Below, in pieces: positions 8,393-17,108 of a DNA stretch of 64,000 nucleotides (position 1 is the first letter of the stretch; each line of letters opens with the position of its first letter). Position numbers and translations under genes: made by a program. The notes below the pieces were generated by a model. That model had not been told where the DNA came from, ran no database searches, and worked only from the letters and a program-made list of their open reading frames with translations. Source of the stretch: Congregibacter brevis (GTDB taxonomy: Bacteria > Pseudomonadota > Gammaproteobacteria > Pseudomonadales > Halieaceae); contig NZ_CP136865.1 in the NCBI RefSeq assembly GCF_045689245.1, positions 1 through 64,000 of the forward strand, given 5' to 3'.

Positions 8393-9433
8393 ATGATACT
8401 CCGCACCGCCCTATTAGTTGTTGCGATGACGCAAACCGTGGCTGCCGCACAGGACGTAAAGCAGCACGGTGACACCTTGCCCGATGCAACGGACAGAGAA
8501 CTGGTCATGGAAGCCTGTACCCGCTGCCACGGCATTGATCTAGTTGTTGAACAGCGGCGCTCGCCTGATGAGTGGATACAGGTGGTCAGCATGATGGTCG
8601 GCAGTGGCATGGCGCTTACTGACGAGAAGTACCGTCGTATCGTTTCCTATCTGTCAGAGAATCTAGCTAGCCCGGCCCCACCTCAGCTTATCTACCAGGC
8701 TCCCAGCACATTCAATCGCAGCGTGCTCGTTGTTGACCATAAAGGCTATCGCTCCCTGCGGTTTGGCAATGCAGATGATCGAGATCAAAGCAGGATAAAG
8801 CCTGGGCACCCCGAACAGCTTCCGATGCCATACCTACGCAGCGCCGCCGTCGGACTGGCGGTACCTCAAAAGCTGGAGCGCCTATTGGTGATCGGCCTTG
8901 GCGGTGGGGCATTTCCAGCTTTTATACGCGCTGATTTCCCTGGGGTTTATATTGATGCTGTAGAAATCGATCCAGTGGTCGCTAAGGTAGCCATCGAGTA
9001 TTTCGATGTCTTCGCAGACGACAAGTTACAAATCCATATCGCAGACGCCGTTGATTTTGTCAGGGAAGATCGCAAACCCTACGACTATATTTTTCTTGAC
9101 GCCTATGATGCCGACCAGCTTCCCGATGCTCTCACCACGCGACGTTTTTTTAACGACGTAAAAGCTAATCTCACCGCGGATGGAGTTGTCGTAGCCAACA
9201 TCGCTGTCAAAAGCCACTCCAAAGCCCGAACTGTAGCGCGCAAGCTAATGAGCTTTTACAACTCATGCCTGCATTTACGCAGCGCGCCAAGCCTCAACGA
9301 CGTGCTCCTGCTCTCGGATAACCCCCTCCCCGGACGAAGCGACCTACTGACGTGGGCCGAGCGTTCGGGTAACAAAGACGCGACATGGCAGGGAATGACG
9401 GACCATATCCGTGCGGCAAAAACCTGTCCTTGA
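8393..9433 (+). CDS. Exported fusion: single-haem cytochrome c domain + spermidine-synthase-fold domain
   Basis: Three parts are visible. Residues 1-20 (MILRTALLVVAMTQTVAAA) are a signal peptide. Residues 30-90 form a small cytochrome c domain with C42-x-x-C45-H46 (CTRCH). Residues 105-346 resemble a spermidine-synthase-type Rossmann fold: LLVIGLGGGAFP, an acidic strand end in AVEIDPVVAKVA, then FLDAYDADQLP. The last motif is closer to the SpeE-like proteins of unknown function than to true aminopropyltransferases. Because haem is attached outside the cytoplasm, the whole protein should be periplasmic. Substrate and reaction are unknown. The cytochrome module resembles the C-terminal tail of the sugar dehydrogenase at 37733-39295. 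Confidence 0.85.
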   Translation: MILRTALLVVAMTQTVAAAQDVKQHGDTLPDATDRELVMEACTRCHGIDLVVEQRRSPDEWIQVVSMMVGSGMALTDEKYRRIVSYLSENLASPAPPQLIYQAPSTFNRSVLVVDHKGYRSLRFGNADDRDQSRIKPGHPEQLPMPYLRSAAVGLAVPQKLERLLVIGLGGGAFPAFIRADFPGVYIDAVEIDPVVAKVAIEYFDVFADDKLQIHIADAVDFVREDRKPYDYIFLDAYDADQLPDALTTRRFFNDVKANLTADGVVVANIAVKSHSKARTVARKLMSFYNSCLHLRSAPSLNDVLLLSDNPLPGRSDLLTWAERSGNKDATWQGMTDHIRAAKTCP

Positions 9434-9628
9434 ACGCCTAATGTAAGCATAGGTGTAGTTGACTAGCTGTCTATGTAACTCGGTCTCCGTTACGGATCGA
9501 TCGACTGCAGCACAGCCACCCGTCGACAACCTCGTTATGGGATCTGCGAGTCATGGCGACAGATTCTGACAGGCGATGCGTAAGAGTGGTTACCAACAAG
9601 AAAGTCATAACCCCACCACGGACGGAGG

Positions 9629-9856
9629 ATTCACCGTATCGCCCTTCTAAAGAACTTTGATTCAACAAGACAATCCGCAAGAGCCCAAACCACGACGCGC
9701 TGCTCCCTGCCCTTTCTCGTACTTTTAGCGTTTACACTTTCCGCTTGTGGGGGCGGGTCTTCTGGTGCCGGCGATAGCGCTGCGGCCACTGCCGGTTCCG
9801 GCACATCTGAACCCGCGAGCACTGACGGCCAAACCACCGCGGCTGCACCGGAGAAC
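9629..9856 (+). other. In-frame N-terminal extension of the sulfatase: lipoprotein signal with no standard start codon
   Basis: The frame of the sulfatase stays open back to a TAA at 9608. Translated, this stretch gives a basic segment (RAQTTTRC), a hydrophobic core (LPFLVLLAFTL) and a lipobox L-S-A-C (Cys codon at 9746-9748), followed by a Gly/Ser/Ala/Thr-rich linker into the sulfatase domain. No ATG, GTG or TTG occurs in this stretch. GGAGG at 9624-9628 lies 9 nt before an ATC at 9638, and an ATT follows directly at 9629. Either a rare start codon is used or there is a sequence error. Confidence 0.6.
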
Positions 9857-11194
9857 ATGGCGCCAGCGGACGGCACGCAAACAGCAAAGCTTGCCACCGA
9901 TGCCTCCCTAAACGTTTTACTGATTATTGGAGATGACATCGGCGTAGACATCCTCAGCGGCTATGAGGAGCAACCAAACTACGCGGCGCAAACACCCCGA
10001 TTAGATCAGTTTGCCGAGCAAGGAGTACTGTTTCGGAACACTTGGGCTAATGCGGTTTGCTCGCCAACGCGGGCCAGCATTCTGACTGGGCGATACGCTT
10101 TCCGTCACGGCGTCACCTATACAGGCGGAGCAACCGCTGAGCTTTCGCAAAGTGAAGAAACCGTAGCTGAGATTCTTTCGAGAACAGCCTATAAGTCGGC
10201 GCTCTTCGGAAAATGGCACCTTGGAAATAGCGAAGGAAGCCTACCCACTGATAACGGATTTGACTATTTTTCTGGCTCCATCAGTAACCTTGATGACTAC
10301 TTCAATTGGACCAAAACACAAGCGAGTGCGCCTGAAAGCGTTGCAACTTCGATTACAGAAACACGCTACGCGTCCGACGTTATAAGCGTCGAAGCCGCGG
10401 ATTGGATCGCGCAACAATCCGGGCCCTGGTTTGTTACATTAGGCTTTAATGCGCCGCACTCCCCCTTCCACGTGCCGCCCATTGATAGTTACCAGTCCTA
10501 TGCACTTTCGGGTGACGTCGGCGACGCTTGTAACAATGCGAGCGCCGACGACAACAGCAGCTGCTATCGAGCCGCTGTAGAGGCCATGGATTTCTACATT
10601 GGCCGTCTCATCGACTCGCTGAACGAAGATACGCTCGCGAAAACCATTGTCATTTTTGTTGGTGACAACGGCACGCCCAGTAGTGTCATCATAGAGGAAG
10701 CGGGCCTGCCCTTCGTTCGGGGACATGGCAAGGACACTATGTACGAGGGCGGGGTAAACGTACCGATGATAATCTGGGGCGGCGCACAAACGGGCGTCGA
10801 TCATGGCCAGATTGCCGCTAAGGTAATAGTGCAAGATTTATTTTCCACTATCGTTGAGCTAGCGGGGCAATCGCCTTCGGCATCAATAACTATAGATGGC
10901 CAAAGCTTATTGGGTTACCTCGATGATGAAACTGATGCCCCCGCCGAACGAGATATCCAGTACTCGGAGTTATTCAGCGAGAACCAATCTATTGATCGAT
11001 GGGCAATAACAGACGGTCAGGCTAAGTTCATTAGCAACGACGGAGTAAGCGAATGCTACGACTTGCTCAACGATGCCGCTGAAAGCAACAACTTAATCGA
11101 GAATGAAAACGGGAACGAAAGCCAAACAAAGCAACTATGCGAGCAACTAGAGCTGCAGCGACCCTGTACGAGCATAGCGAGTTTTATCAGATGA
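9857..11194 (+). CDS. Sulfatase (arylsulfatase family), probably a lipoprotein
   Basis: Hydrolyses sulfate esters after conversion of its active-site Cys to formylglycine. The maturation motif C-x-P-x-R is intact in CSPTRASILTGRY (Cys at residue 68 from this ATG). Metal-site segments LLIIGDDIGVD, GKWHLGN and VGDNGTP are also present. The ATG at 9857 is the first standard start but leaves out an obvious lipoprotein signal encoded just upstream (see 9629-9856), so the true product is probably about 510-520 aa and anchored in the membrane. No formylglycine-generating enzyme is in the window. Marine sulfatases often act on sulfated polysaccharides; the substrate here is unknown. Confidence 0.9.
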   Translation: MAPADGTQTAKLATDASLNVLLIIGDDIGVDILSGYEEQPNYAAQTPRLDQFAEQGVLFRNTWANAVCSPTRASILTGRYAFRHGVTYTGGATAELSQSEETVAEILSRTAYKSALFGKWHLGNSEGSLPTDNGFDYFSGSISNLDDYFNWTKTQASAPESVATSITETRYASDVISVEAADWIAQQSGPWFVTLGFNAPHSPFHVPPIDSYQSYALSGDVGDACNNASADDNSSCYRAAVEAMDFYIGRLIDSLNEDTLAKTIVIFVGDNGTPSSVIIEEAGLPFVRGHGKDTMYEGGVNVPMIIWGGAQTGVDHGQIAAKVIVQDLFSTIVELAGQSPSASITIDGQSLLGYLDDETDAPAERDIQYSELFSENQSIDRWAITDGQAKFISNDGVSECYDLLNDAAESNNLIENENGNESQTKQLCEQLELQRPCTSIASFIR

Positions 11195-11278
11195 CGAACC
11201 ATAACCTGGAGTAGAACAGCAATCTCTCAGCCTGACGCCTCATCGAACCCCAAAGCCGTCGACGACGTACTAGAGATT

Positions 11279-12010
11279 GTGTATCGCGACAACGACCTTG
11301 TTGTTATCAACAAGCCAGCGGGGCTTTTAGTGCATCGGAGCAATATTGATCGCCACGAAACCCGCTTCGCATTACAGTTACTCCGCGATCAGATTGGGCA
11401 ACATGTGTTTCCCGTGCACAGGCTCGACAAACCCACCTCTGGTTTATTGGTTTTTGCACTGAGTCCCCGCATGGCGAAAATCTTGTCAGGTCAGTTCGAG
11501 CAGCGCGAAGTGGTTAAGGAGTACCTCGCGGTGGTGCGCGGCTACGCGCCTCTGGAGGGAGAAATCAATCACGCCCTAAAAGAGAAGCATGATCGTATTT
11601 CTGATGCCCAGGCCGAAGTAGGAAAACCAGCCCAGGCCGCGCTTACGCACTATCGTCGGCTCGCACAGATTGAATGGCCCGAAGCTGTAGATCGATACCC
11701 TCAGGCTCGATACTCCCTAGTGCAACTCTGCCCCCGGACTGGCCGAAAACATCAACTGAGGCGTCACATGAAGCATATCGGTCACCCCATCATCGGTGAT
11801 GCCAATCATGGCAAGGGGGTACACAACCGCTTTTTTGCTGAAAAGCTGGGGTGCTCACGTTTACTGCTAGCGTGCACGGGTCTGGATTTCGATCATCCTG
11901 TTTCCGGTGCGCCTCTGCGGCTGCGTGCCGAACCCGGCACGATGTTCGAGCAACTGCTGACAAAGTTCGGTTGGCTGGAAGCCCTCAGCACCCAAGACTC
12001 GTGCGCGTAG
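11279..12010 (+). CDS. truC: tRNA pseudouridine synthase C (TruC-like, RluA superfamily)
   Basis: Makes pseudouridine in tRNA; E. coli TruC modifies U65. The catalytic block VHRLDKPTSGLL contains the essential Asp. TruC-like landmarks are LLVHRSNIDRHE, QIGQHVF, TGRKHQLRRHMKHIGHPIIGD and a final FGWLEAL. The closest match by memory is E. coli TruC. The GTG start at 11279 is uncertain: the family usually begins about five residues earlier, where this frame reads VLEI but has no standard start codon. AGAG sits 4 nt before the GTG. It lies 84 bp after the sulfatase on the same strand. Confidence 0.85.
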   Translation: MYRDNDLVVINKPAGLLVHRSNIDRHETRFALQLLRDQIGQHVFPVHRLDKPTSGLLVFALSPRMAKILSGQFEQREVVKEYLAVVRGYAPLEGEINHALKEKHDRISDAQAEVGKPAQAALTHYRRLAQIEWPEAVDRYPQARYSLVQLCPRTGRKHQLRRHMKHIGHPIIGDANHGKGVHNRFFAEKLGCSRLLLACTGLDFDHPVSGAPLRLRAEPGTMFEQLLTKFGWLEALSTQDSCA

Positions 12011-12067
12011 AGCGCTGTTGGCGTATGCTCTAGCGTCCTTACGCCATATTCTCGTTGGAACTTCTCA

Positions 12068-14089
12068 ATGCGTCCTATCAACTGCGGCATCGCGTTACTT
12101 GTTTTCTCTATCGGGCTTAGCAGCGCTGCCCTCAGCGAAACAGCTACACCAGATCGCGTCGAGAACTTTCGACTGTTAGATCACGATCACTCAGCCCACG
12201 AACTTTACTACCACCGAGACGCCAAGGCTGTGGTGCTCCTGGCCACCATGAACGGCTGCCCTATCGCACGCAATCTGATGCCCGACTTACGTGACCTACG
12301 AGAGCAGTTCGGAGATGACGTTGAGTTCATGCTGATTAACTCGAGCCTGCAGGACAATTACGAAACCATAAGTGAGGAAGTTGAAGAGTTTGGAATCGAC
12401 TTTCCCGTGTTGGTCGACGACGCCCAATTGATTGGAGAGGCACTAGAATTAGACCGTAGCGGCGAAGTCTTGGTGATCGACACCAGTGACTGGAGCGTGG
12501 CGTATCGAGGCCCAGTAAATAATCGTCTGGGTTATGAAACCCAGCGTGAGGAAGCCAGCGAACACTACCTTGCTGACGCACTCACAGCGGTTATTGCCGG
12601 AGAGCCCCTCACCGAATCAAGACGGGGCGCAGTGGGCTGCATTATCAATTTCCCCGAGCGAGATCAAAAAGAAGCACATGCTCAAATCAGCTACGCCGAC
12701 ACCATTGCTCCGATTCTGAAAGAACGTTGCGTTGCTTGTCACGTTCCCAATGGCATTGGCCCATGGGCGATGACCAGCTATGAGATGATTCAGGGCTTCT
12801 CACCCATGATGCGGGAAGTGCTTCGCACGCGACGTATGCCGCCTTGGGAGGTGGATACCAGTTTGCCCGAAATCCATGCGTCACGCGGCTTGACCGTCGA
12901 CGAGCGTAAAACCCTTGTCCACTGGATTGAAGCGGGCTCGCCGCGCGGCGAAGGGGGAGACCCCCTCCTAGAGGTAAAACCCGTCGAACCGGGCTGGCCT
13001 TTGGGCGAACCTGACCTGGTGGTCGAAGCTCCCGCATTTGACGTACCCGCCACGGGCATCGTTGAGTACCAATACCCGGCAATTGCCAACCCCCTTGACC
13101 ATGATGTCTGGGTACGCGCTGTCAGCATTGAACCCGGGGCCACCAAGGTAGTCCACCACGTGCTTGTTGGTACCAGTGAGCGTGAGATACCTGTTGGCGA
13201 AAGGCGCTTAGATGCGGTGTTCGAGAATTACCTGATGGCCTATGCGCCAGGTGCCGAGTCCTATGTGTATCCAGAAGGCACGGGTGTTTTGGTGAAAGCA
13301 GGCGGGCAGATTCATTTGCAAATGCACTACACGACCTACGGTCGCGAGGCCACGGACGTTTCCAAGATTGCTCTGTACTTTCATGATGAAGAGCCAACGT
13401 ACAACCTCCGTCAGCAGGTCGTGGTGGGCTACGATCTAGAGATACCGCCCGGGGATGCTCGTCATGAGGAGCGAGCTTACTTTGAGTTTGACCAGCCGGC
13501 GATTATTTATAGCCTGTTTCCCCACGCGCATTATCGCGGCGTAGAAACGCGCTTTGATGTGCATCTGCCGGACGGTAGCGTTGAGCCCTTGCTGCATATA
13601 CCGCGCTACGACTTTAACTGGCAGCACTCTTACACCTTGGCGGAGCCGTTGAAAGTTCCTGCAGGAGCTCGATTAGTGCATCGCAGCGTTTACGACAATA
13701 GCGGCGCGAATGTGGCCAACCCCGATCCGGCCCGAGCCGTACCTTGGGGCCTACAGTCCTATGACGAGATGCTTTACGGCGGGTTCTTCTTCCGTTGGGA
13801 GAACGGTACGGCAGAGAACCCGGTCCACGACGAAACAGACTTCCAGATCGCGCAAATGTATGGTGCCCTGGATGATGATTTCAGCGGAGCTTTGACGGTT
13901 GACGAAATGCCGAGACAACTTCGTGAGCCGTTTAAGGCTGGTAAGTTGACTCCCTTTGATGCAGACAAAGATGATGCGCTGAGTCACGCGGAATATCGTG
14001 CGTTTGTGGATTACCGCAGTGCGCAGCGTGCTAAGCAAGAGGCTGCTGAGGCGGCGACGAAGAATCAAGCGGAAACAGGCACTGAATAG
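12068..14089 (+). CDS. Exported redoxin - cytochrome c - copper type II monooxygenase-like - EF-hand protein
   Basis: A 673-residue mosaic. A signal peptide (about 1-24) is followed by a redoxin/AhpC-TSA-like domain with a single Cys in MNGCPIARN (about 60-69). Next comes a cytochrome c motif C221-x-x-C224-H225, then a region matching peptidylglycine monooxygenase/dopamine hydroxylase copper sites: H363-H364, H420 (in HLQMHY), H486-x-H488 and M568 (in DEML). Two EF-hand-like loops end the protein (DDDFSGALTVDE and DADKDDALSHAE). All copper ligands expected from the PHM family can be pointed to. It is probably a periplasmic copper oxidase or monooxygenase fed electrons by its own haem. The substrate is unknown. 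Confidence 0.85.
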   Translation: MRPINCGIALLVFSIGLSSAALSETATPDRVENFRLLDHDHSAHELYYHRDAKAVVLLATMNGCPIARNLMPDLRDLREQFGDDVEFMLINSSLQDNYETISEEVEEFGIDFPVLVDDAQLIGEALELDRSGEVLVIDTSDWSVAYRGPVNNRLGYETQREEASEHYLADALTAVIAGEPLTESRRGAVGCIINFPERDQKEAHAQISYADTIAPILKERCVACHVPNGIGPWAMTSYEMIQGFSPMMREVLRTRRMPPWEVDTSLPEIHASRGLTVDERKTLVHWIEAGSPRGEGGDPLLEVKPVEPGWPLGEPDLVVEAPAFDVPATGIVEYQYPAIANPLDHDVWVRAVSIEPGATKVVHHVLVGTSEREIPVGERRLDAVFENYLMAYAPGAESYVYPEGTGVLVKAGGQIHLQMHYTTYGREATDVSKIALYFHDEEPTYNLRQQVVVGYDLEIPPGDARHEERAYFEFDQPAIIYSLFPHAHYRGVETRFDVHLPDGSVEPLLHIPRYDFNWQHSYTLAEPLKVPAGARLVHRSVYDNSGANVANPDPARAVPWGLQSYDEMLYGGFFFRWENGTAENPVHDETDFQIAQMYGALDDDFSGALTVDEMPRQLREPFKAGKLTPFDADKDDALSHAEYRAFVDYRSAQRAKQEAAEAATKNQAETGTE

Positions 14090-14186
14090 AGAACGTCAAA
14101 TGGCCTGAGCCCTGCCACACGCGTTTAACAGAAACTGCGATAGCTCATGCGTAACAGGGGCCTTGAAGCCCTGAGATGCTAATCTG

Positions 14187-15314
14187 ATGACGATCATCCT
14201 GAGCATTGCCATAGCCGTTAGCCTGGCGACTTCAGCAGTCATCCTGCTGAGATTCCCAATGCTCCAGCTGCGGGGAGCCAATGCGTCGCCACTGCTTGTG
14301 TTCATGGCGATTCTGTTCACGTCAGGGCTGGACGTGGGTCTTATCATGTTCCCTCTAACGGAATTCCCAGTCTACGAGAGCGAAGAGGCCTACGGCTTTA
14401 CCAATGCGCTAGCGATAGAGTTTGGCTTCTGGGGCGGCATGGTTTGGGCGTTCTACTTCCTAACGACTTTTTACTTTTGCGTAGCAGAACCCCGATTGCG
14501 ACTCTTTGAGATACCCTGGATCAGCGCGATCAACAGCGGCGTAATTGTTAGCACCTGCGCGTTTACTGGCTACCTCTTTCTCACGTTTTTACCCAGCTAC
14601 ATCCCTGGAATTCCTGACGCCTACCGCTATGCCCTGGTCGCCTTTGTCGTGCTCATGGCTGTGATATCCAGCACTGATATCCGCTACATAAAGTGGCTGG
14701 GGCTAGGTTCCACTCTCCTTTTCTTTGTCTTGATTGCACTACTTTGGTCGAGCAGTAATACCGGTCTCAGCGGTTTACTTCGCAGTGCCGCAAGTTTGGG
14801 AGGCTATTTCGAGAACCTGCCAAAATTCCTTTCGCCGCTGTCGGACTACCATGCCTTCTATCTGTTTTGGTGGTTCGCCTGGAGCATTATGATCGGGCAG
14901 TTCGTTGCGCGCTTTGTGGGTGGCATGCCCGTCTGGCAGCTGTGTCTCGCACTGCTCACCCTGCCCTCAATCCCCATCGCGCTTTGGTTCTCAGTACTGT
15001 ACATCTACCACACCGAGGGCATCGAACTGTCCGCGGCTCTTCGCGCCTGCATGGTGACCGTCGGCGTTATTTTCGTCGTCAACTCTCTAGACTCGTTAAC
15101 GCGACTGTACTCTGACAACCTCAACTTAACGGTTATGCGCTTTGGGCGAGGACAGTACATTGCGGTTCACTGGACGCTGCTGGTGGCGCTGATTCTGCTT
15201 TACCAGTTCACTCCGCTTAAAATCGAATGGATAGGTCTGGTTGTTGTGGGGCTGTACGCTGTCGTGTATTTCCTGACATTTGCAAAACGAACAAAATTGG
15301 TAGCTTCTTCCTGA
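14187..15314 (+). CDS. Divergent, short BCCT-like membrane transporter
   Basis: Integral membrane protein with about eleven hydrophobic segments. The segment FYLFWWFAWSIMIGQFVARF (about residues 229-248) resembles the signature helix of betaine/choline/carnitine transporters, but the R-G-R-T stretch that normally follows is replaced by VGGMPVWQ. The protein is 375 aa, against 500 or more for typical BCCT members. Its TGA overlaps the ATG of a choline-dehydrogenase-like gene (TGATG at 15312-15316), indicating translational coupling. A transporter supplying substrate to that enzyme is the natural inference. No ribosome site is evident at 14187. Confidence 0.7.
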   Translation: MTIILSIAIAVSLATSAVILLRFPMLQLRGANASPLLVFMAILFTSGLDVGLIMFPLTEFPVYESEEAYGFTNALAIEFGFWGGMVWAFYFLTTFYFCVAEPRLRLFEIPWISAINSGVIVSTCAFTGYLFLTFLPSYIPGIPDAYRYALVAFVVLMAVISSTDIRYIKWLGLGSTLLFFVLIALLWSSSNTGLSGLLRSAASLGGYFENLPKFLSPLSDYHAFYLFWWFAWSIMIGQFVARFVGGMPVWQLCLALLTLPSIPIALWFSVLYIYHTEGIELSAALRACMVTVGVIFVVNSLDSLTRLYSDNLNLTVMRFGRGQYIAVHWTLLVALILLYQFTPLKIEWIGLVVVGLYAVVYFLTFAKRTKLVASS

Positions 15315-17005
15315 TGACGAAAACTTATGACTACATCATTGTCGGCGCCGGATCGGCAGGTTGCGTACTTGCTAACCGCCTGAGCGCAGGCGGCCAACAC
15401 TCAGTGTTGTTGCTGGAGGCCGGAGGCAGCGACAAGAACATTCTCATACAGATGCCGACTGCTTTGTCCTACCCCATGGCATCAACCACTTACAACTGGG
15501 GATACAACTCAAACCCTGAACCGGGTGCCGACGGACGGCAGATCACCTGCCCCCGAGGAAAGGGCCTCGGCGGGACTTCGTCGATCAATGGCATGGTCTA
15601 TGTGCGCGGGCATGCCAAGGACTTCGATGAGTGGGAAACACTCGGTGCCCAAGGCTGGAGCTACGCGCATTGTTTACCTTACTTTAAGCGTGCGGAGACT
15701 TGGCAGGGAGGAGAAAACACTTACCGCGGAGGTAATGGCCCCTTGGGAGTCTCCGGCGGGAACAACATGGTAGGCAACCCTCTTTATCGCGCGTTCATCG
15801 ATGCGGGCGTTGAGGCGGGCTACAACAAGACAGAAGACTACAACGGCGAGCAGGGCGAGGGCTTCGGCCCGATGCATATGACAGTAAGCGGCGGCATACG
15901 ATCATCGACTTCGCGTGCCTACCTACGGCCTGTGCTAAACCGATCAAACCTCACACTGATGAAGCACGTCCTGGTAGATCGATTACTGCTGGAGGACGGG
16001 CGTGTAGTCGGAGTAGAGGCAGAGTGCAAAGGCCGTAAGCTAGAGCTCTCGGCACGAAAGGAAGTCATTCTGTCCGCAGGCTCCATTGCCTCCCCCTTGA
16101 TTTTGCAGCGCTCGGGTATAGGTCCGAGGGAATCACTTAAGCAGGCGGGCGTCGATACCATCCATCATTTGGCCGGCGTAGGTAGGAACCTTCAGGATCA
16201 CCTGGAGATTTATTTTCAATTTCACTGCAAGCAGCCGGTAAGTCTTAACAGCAAGCTAAACATCTTCAGCAAGTTCCTTATTGGAGCGCGCTGGTTCTTC
16301 TTCAAGACGGGGCTTGGCGCGACCAATCACTTTGAGTCCTGCGCGTTCATCCGCTCCCGAGCAGGTTTAGAGTCACCCGACATTCAGTATCACTTTCTTC
16401 CCGCCGCCATGCGTTATGACGGCACGCCGTCCATTAAAGGTCATGGCTTTCAGGTCCATGTCGGACCGAACAAACCGAAGAGCCGCGGTGAGGTCATGAT
16501 CAAAAGTGCTGATCCCACCGCCGATCCCTCGATCCAGTTTAACTACCTGACGCAGCCCGAGGACATCGAAGCCTGGCGTCAGTGCATACGACTCACTCGA
16601 GAAATCATCGCCCAGGGCGCCATGGACCCCTATCGGGGAGACGAGATTCAGCCGGGGCTGGACGTAACTACCGACGAAGAGATCGATCTATGGGTCCGCA
16701 ATAACATCGAGAGTGCTTATCACCCCTGCGGCACCTGCCGTATGGGTGACCCCAGTGAACCCAACACAGTGGTGGACAGCGCGTGCCGCGTAATCGGCAT
16801 AAATGGCCTCCGAGTTGTCGATGCCTCCGTCTTTCCTACATTGCCCTACGGCAACATCAACGCTCCCACGATTATGGTTGCGGAAAAGGCAGCGGATCTC
16901 ATCCTCGAAAATGATGTTCTCGCGCCCGTGCAGGTTCCCGTATGGACTCCAGAGCATTGGCAAACTGCACAGCGAGACAGGCCGCCAGCTCGCAAAATTT
17001 CGTGA
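15314..17005 (+). CDS. GMC family oxidoreductase, choline dehydrogenase-like
   Basis: FAD-dependent alcohol dehydrogenase of the glucose-methanol-choline family. Visible motifs: DYIIVGAGSAGCVLANRL (FAD-binding, 6-23), GKGLGGTSSINGMVYVRG (GMC signature 1), GSIASPLILQRSGIG (signature 2), the catalytic His region SAYHPCGTCRMG, and NINAPTIMVAEKAADLI at the C-terminus. At 563 aa it is BetA-sized. The start was set at 15314 (MTKTYDY) because it overlaps the stop of the BCCT-like gene; the longer frame from 15227 runs inside that gene. It could oxidise choline or another primary alcohol. No betaine aldehyde dehydrogenase is adjacent. Confidence 0.88.
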   Translation: MTKTYDYIIVGAGSAGCVLANRLSAGGQHSVLLLEAGGSDKNILIQMPTALSYPMASTTYNWGYNSNPEPGADGRQITCPRGKGLGGTSSINGMVYVRGHAKDFDEWETLGAQGWSYAHCLPYFKRAETWQGGENTYRGGNGPLGVSGGNNMVGNPLYRAFIDAGVEAGYNKTEDYNGEQGEGFGPMHMTVSGGIRSSTSRAYLRPVLNRSNLTLMKHVLVDRLLLEDGRVVGVEAECKGRKLELSARKEVILSAGSIASPLILQRSGIGPRESLKQAGVDTIHHLAGVGRNLQDHLEIYFQFHCKQPVSLNSKLNIFSKFLIGARWFFFKTGLGATNHFESCAFIRSRAGLESPDIQYHFLPAAMRYDGTPSIKGHGFQVHVGPNKPKSRGEVMIKSADPTADPSIQFNYLTQPEDIEAWRQCIRLTREIIAQGAMDPYRGDEIQPGLDVTTDEEIDLWVRNNIESAYHPCGTCRMGDPSEPNTVVDSACRVIGINGLRVVDASVFPTLPYGNINAPTIMVAEKAADLILENDVLAPVQVPVWTPEHWQTAQRDRPPARKIS

Positions 17006-17108
17006 CTTACGGGGTGTTAAAACTCGATCTGAGAGTATTCTATTTGGCTTTACCGATTAGCATGTCTTGTGTTCTTCTGTGATCCAACTAGACGTTCGAG
17101 AGAACTAG

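Noticed and set aside
9576..9650. A short ATG frame of 24 codons upstream of the sulfatase as its real start or a leader peptide
   Set aside because: It is in a different frame, ends at a TAA before the lipobox, encodes no signal-like sequence and lacks a good ribosome site.
1014..17005. A carnitine/choline degradation island linking the Rieske oxygenase to the BCCT-GMC pair
   Set aside because: They are about 12 kb apart with unrelated genes between, no CntB-type reductase is present, and the Rieske substrate class is not decided by its sequence.
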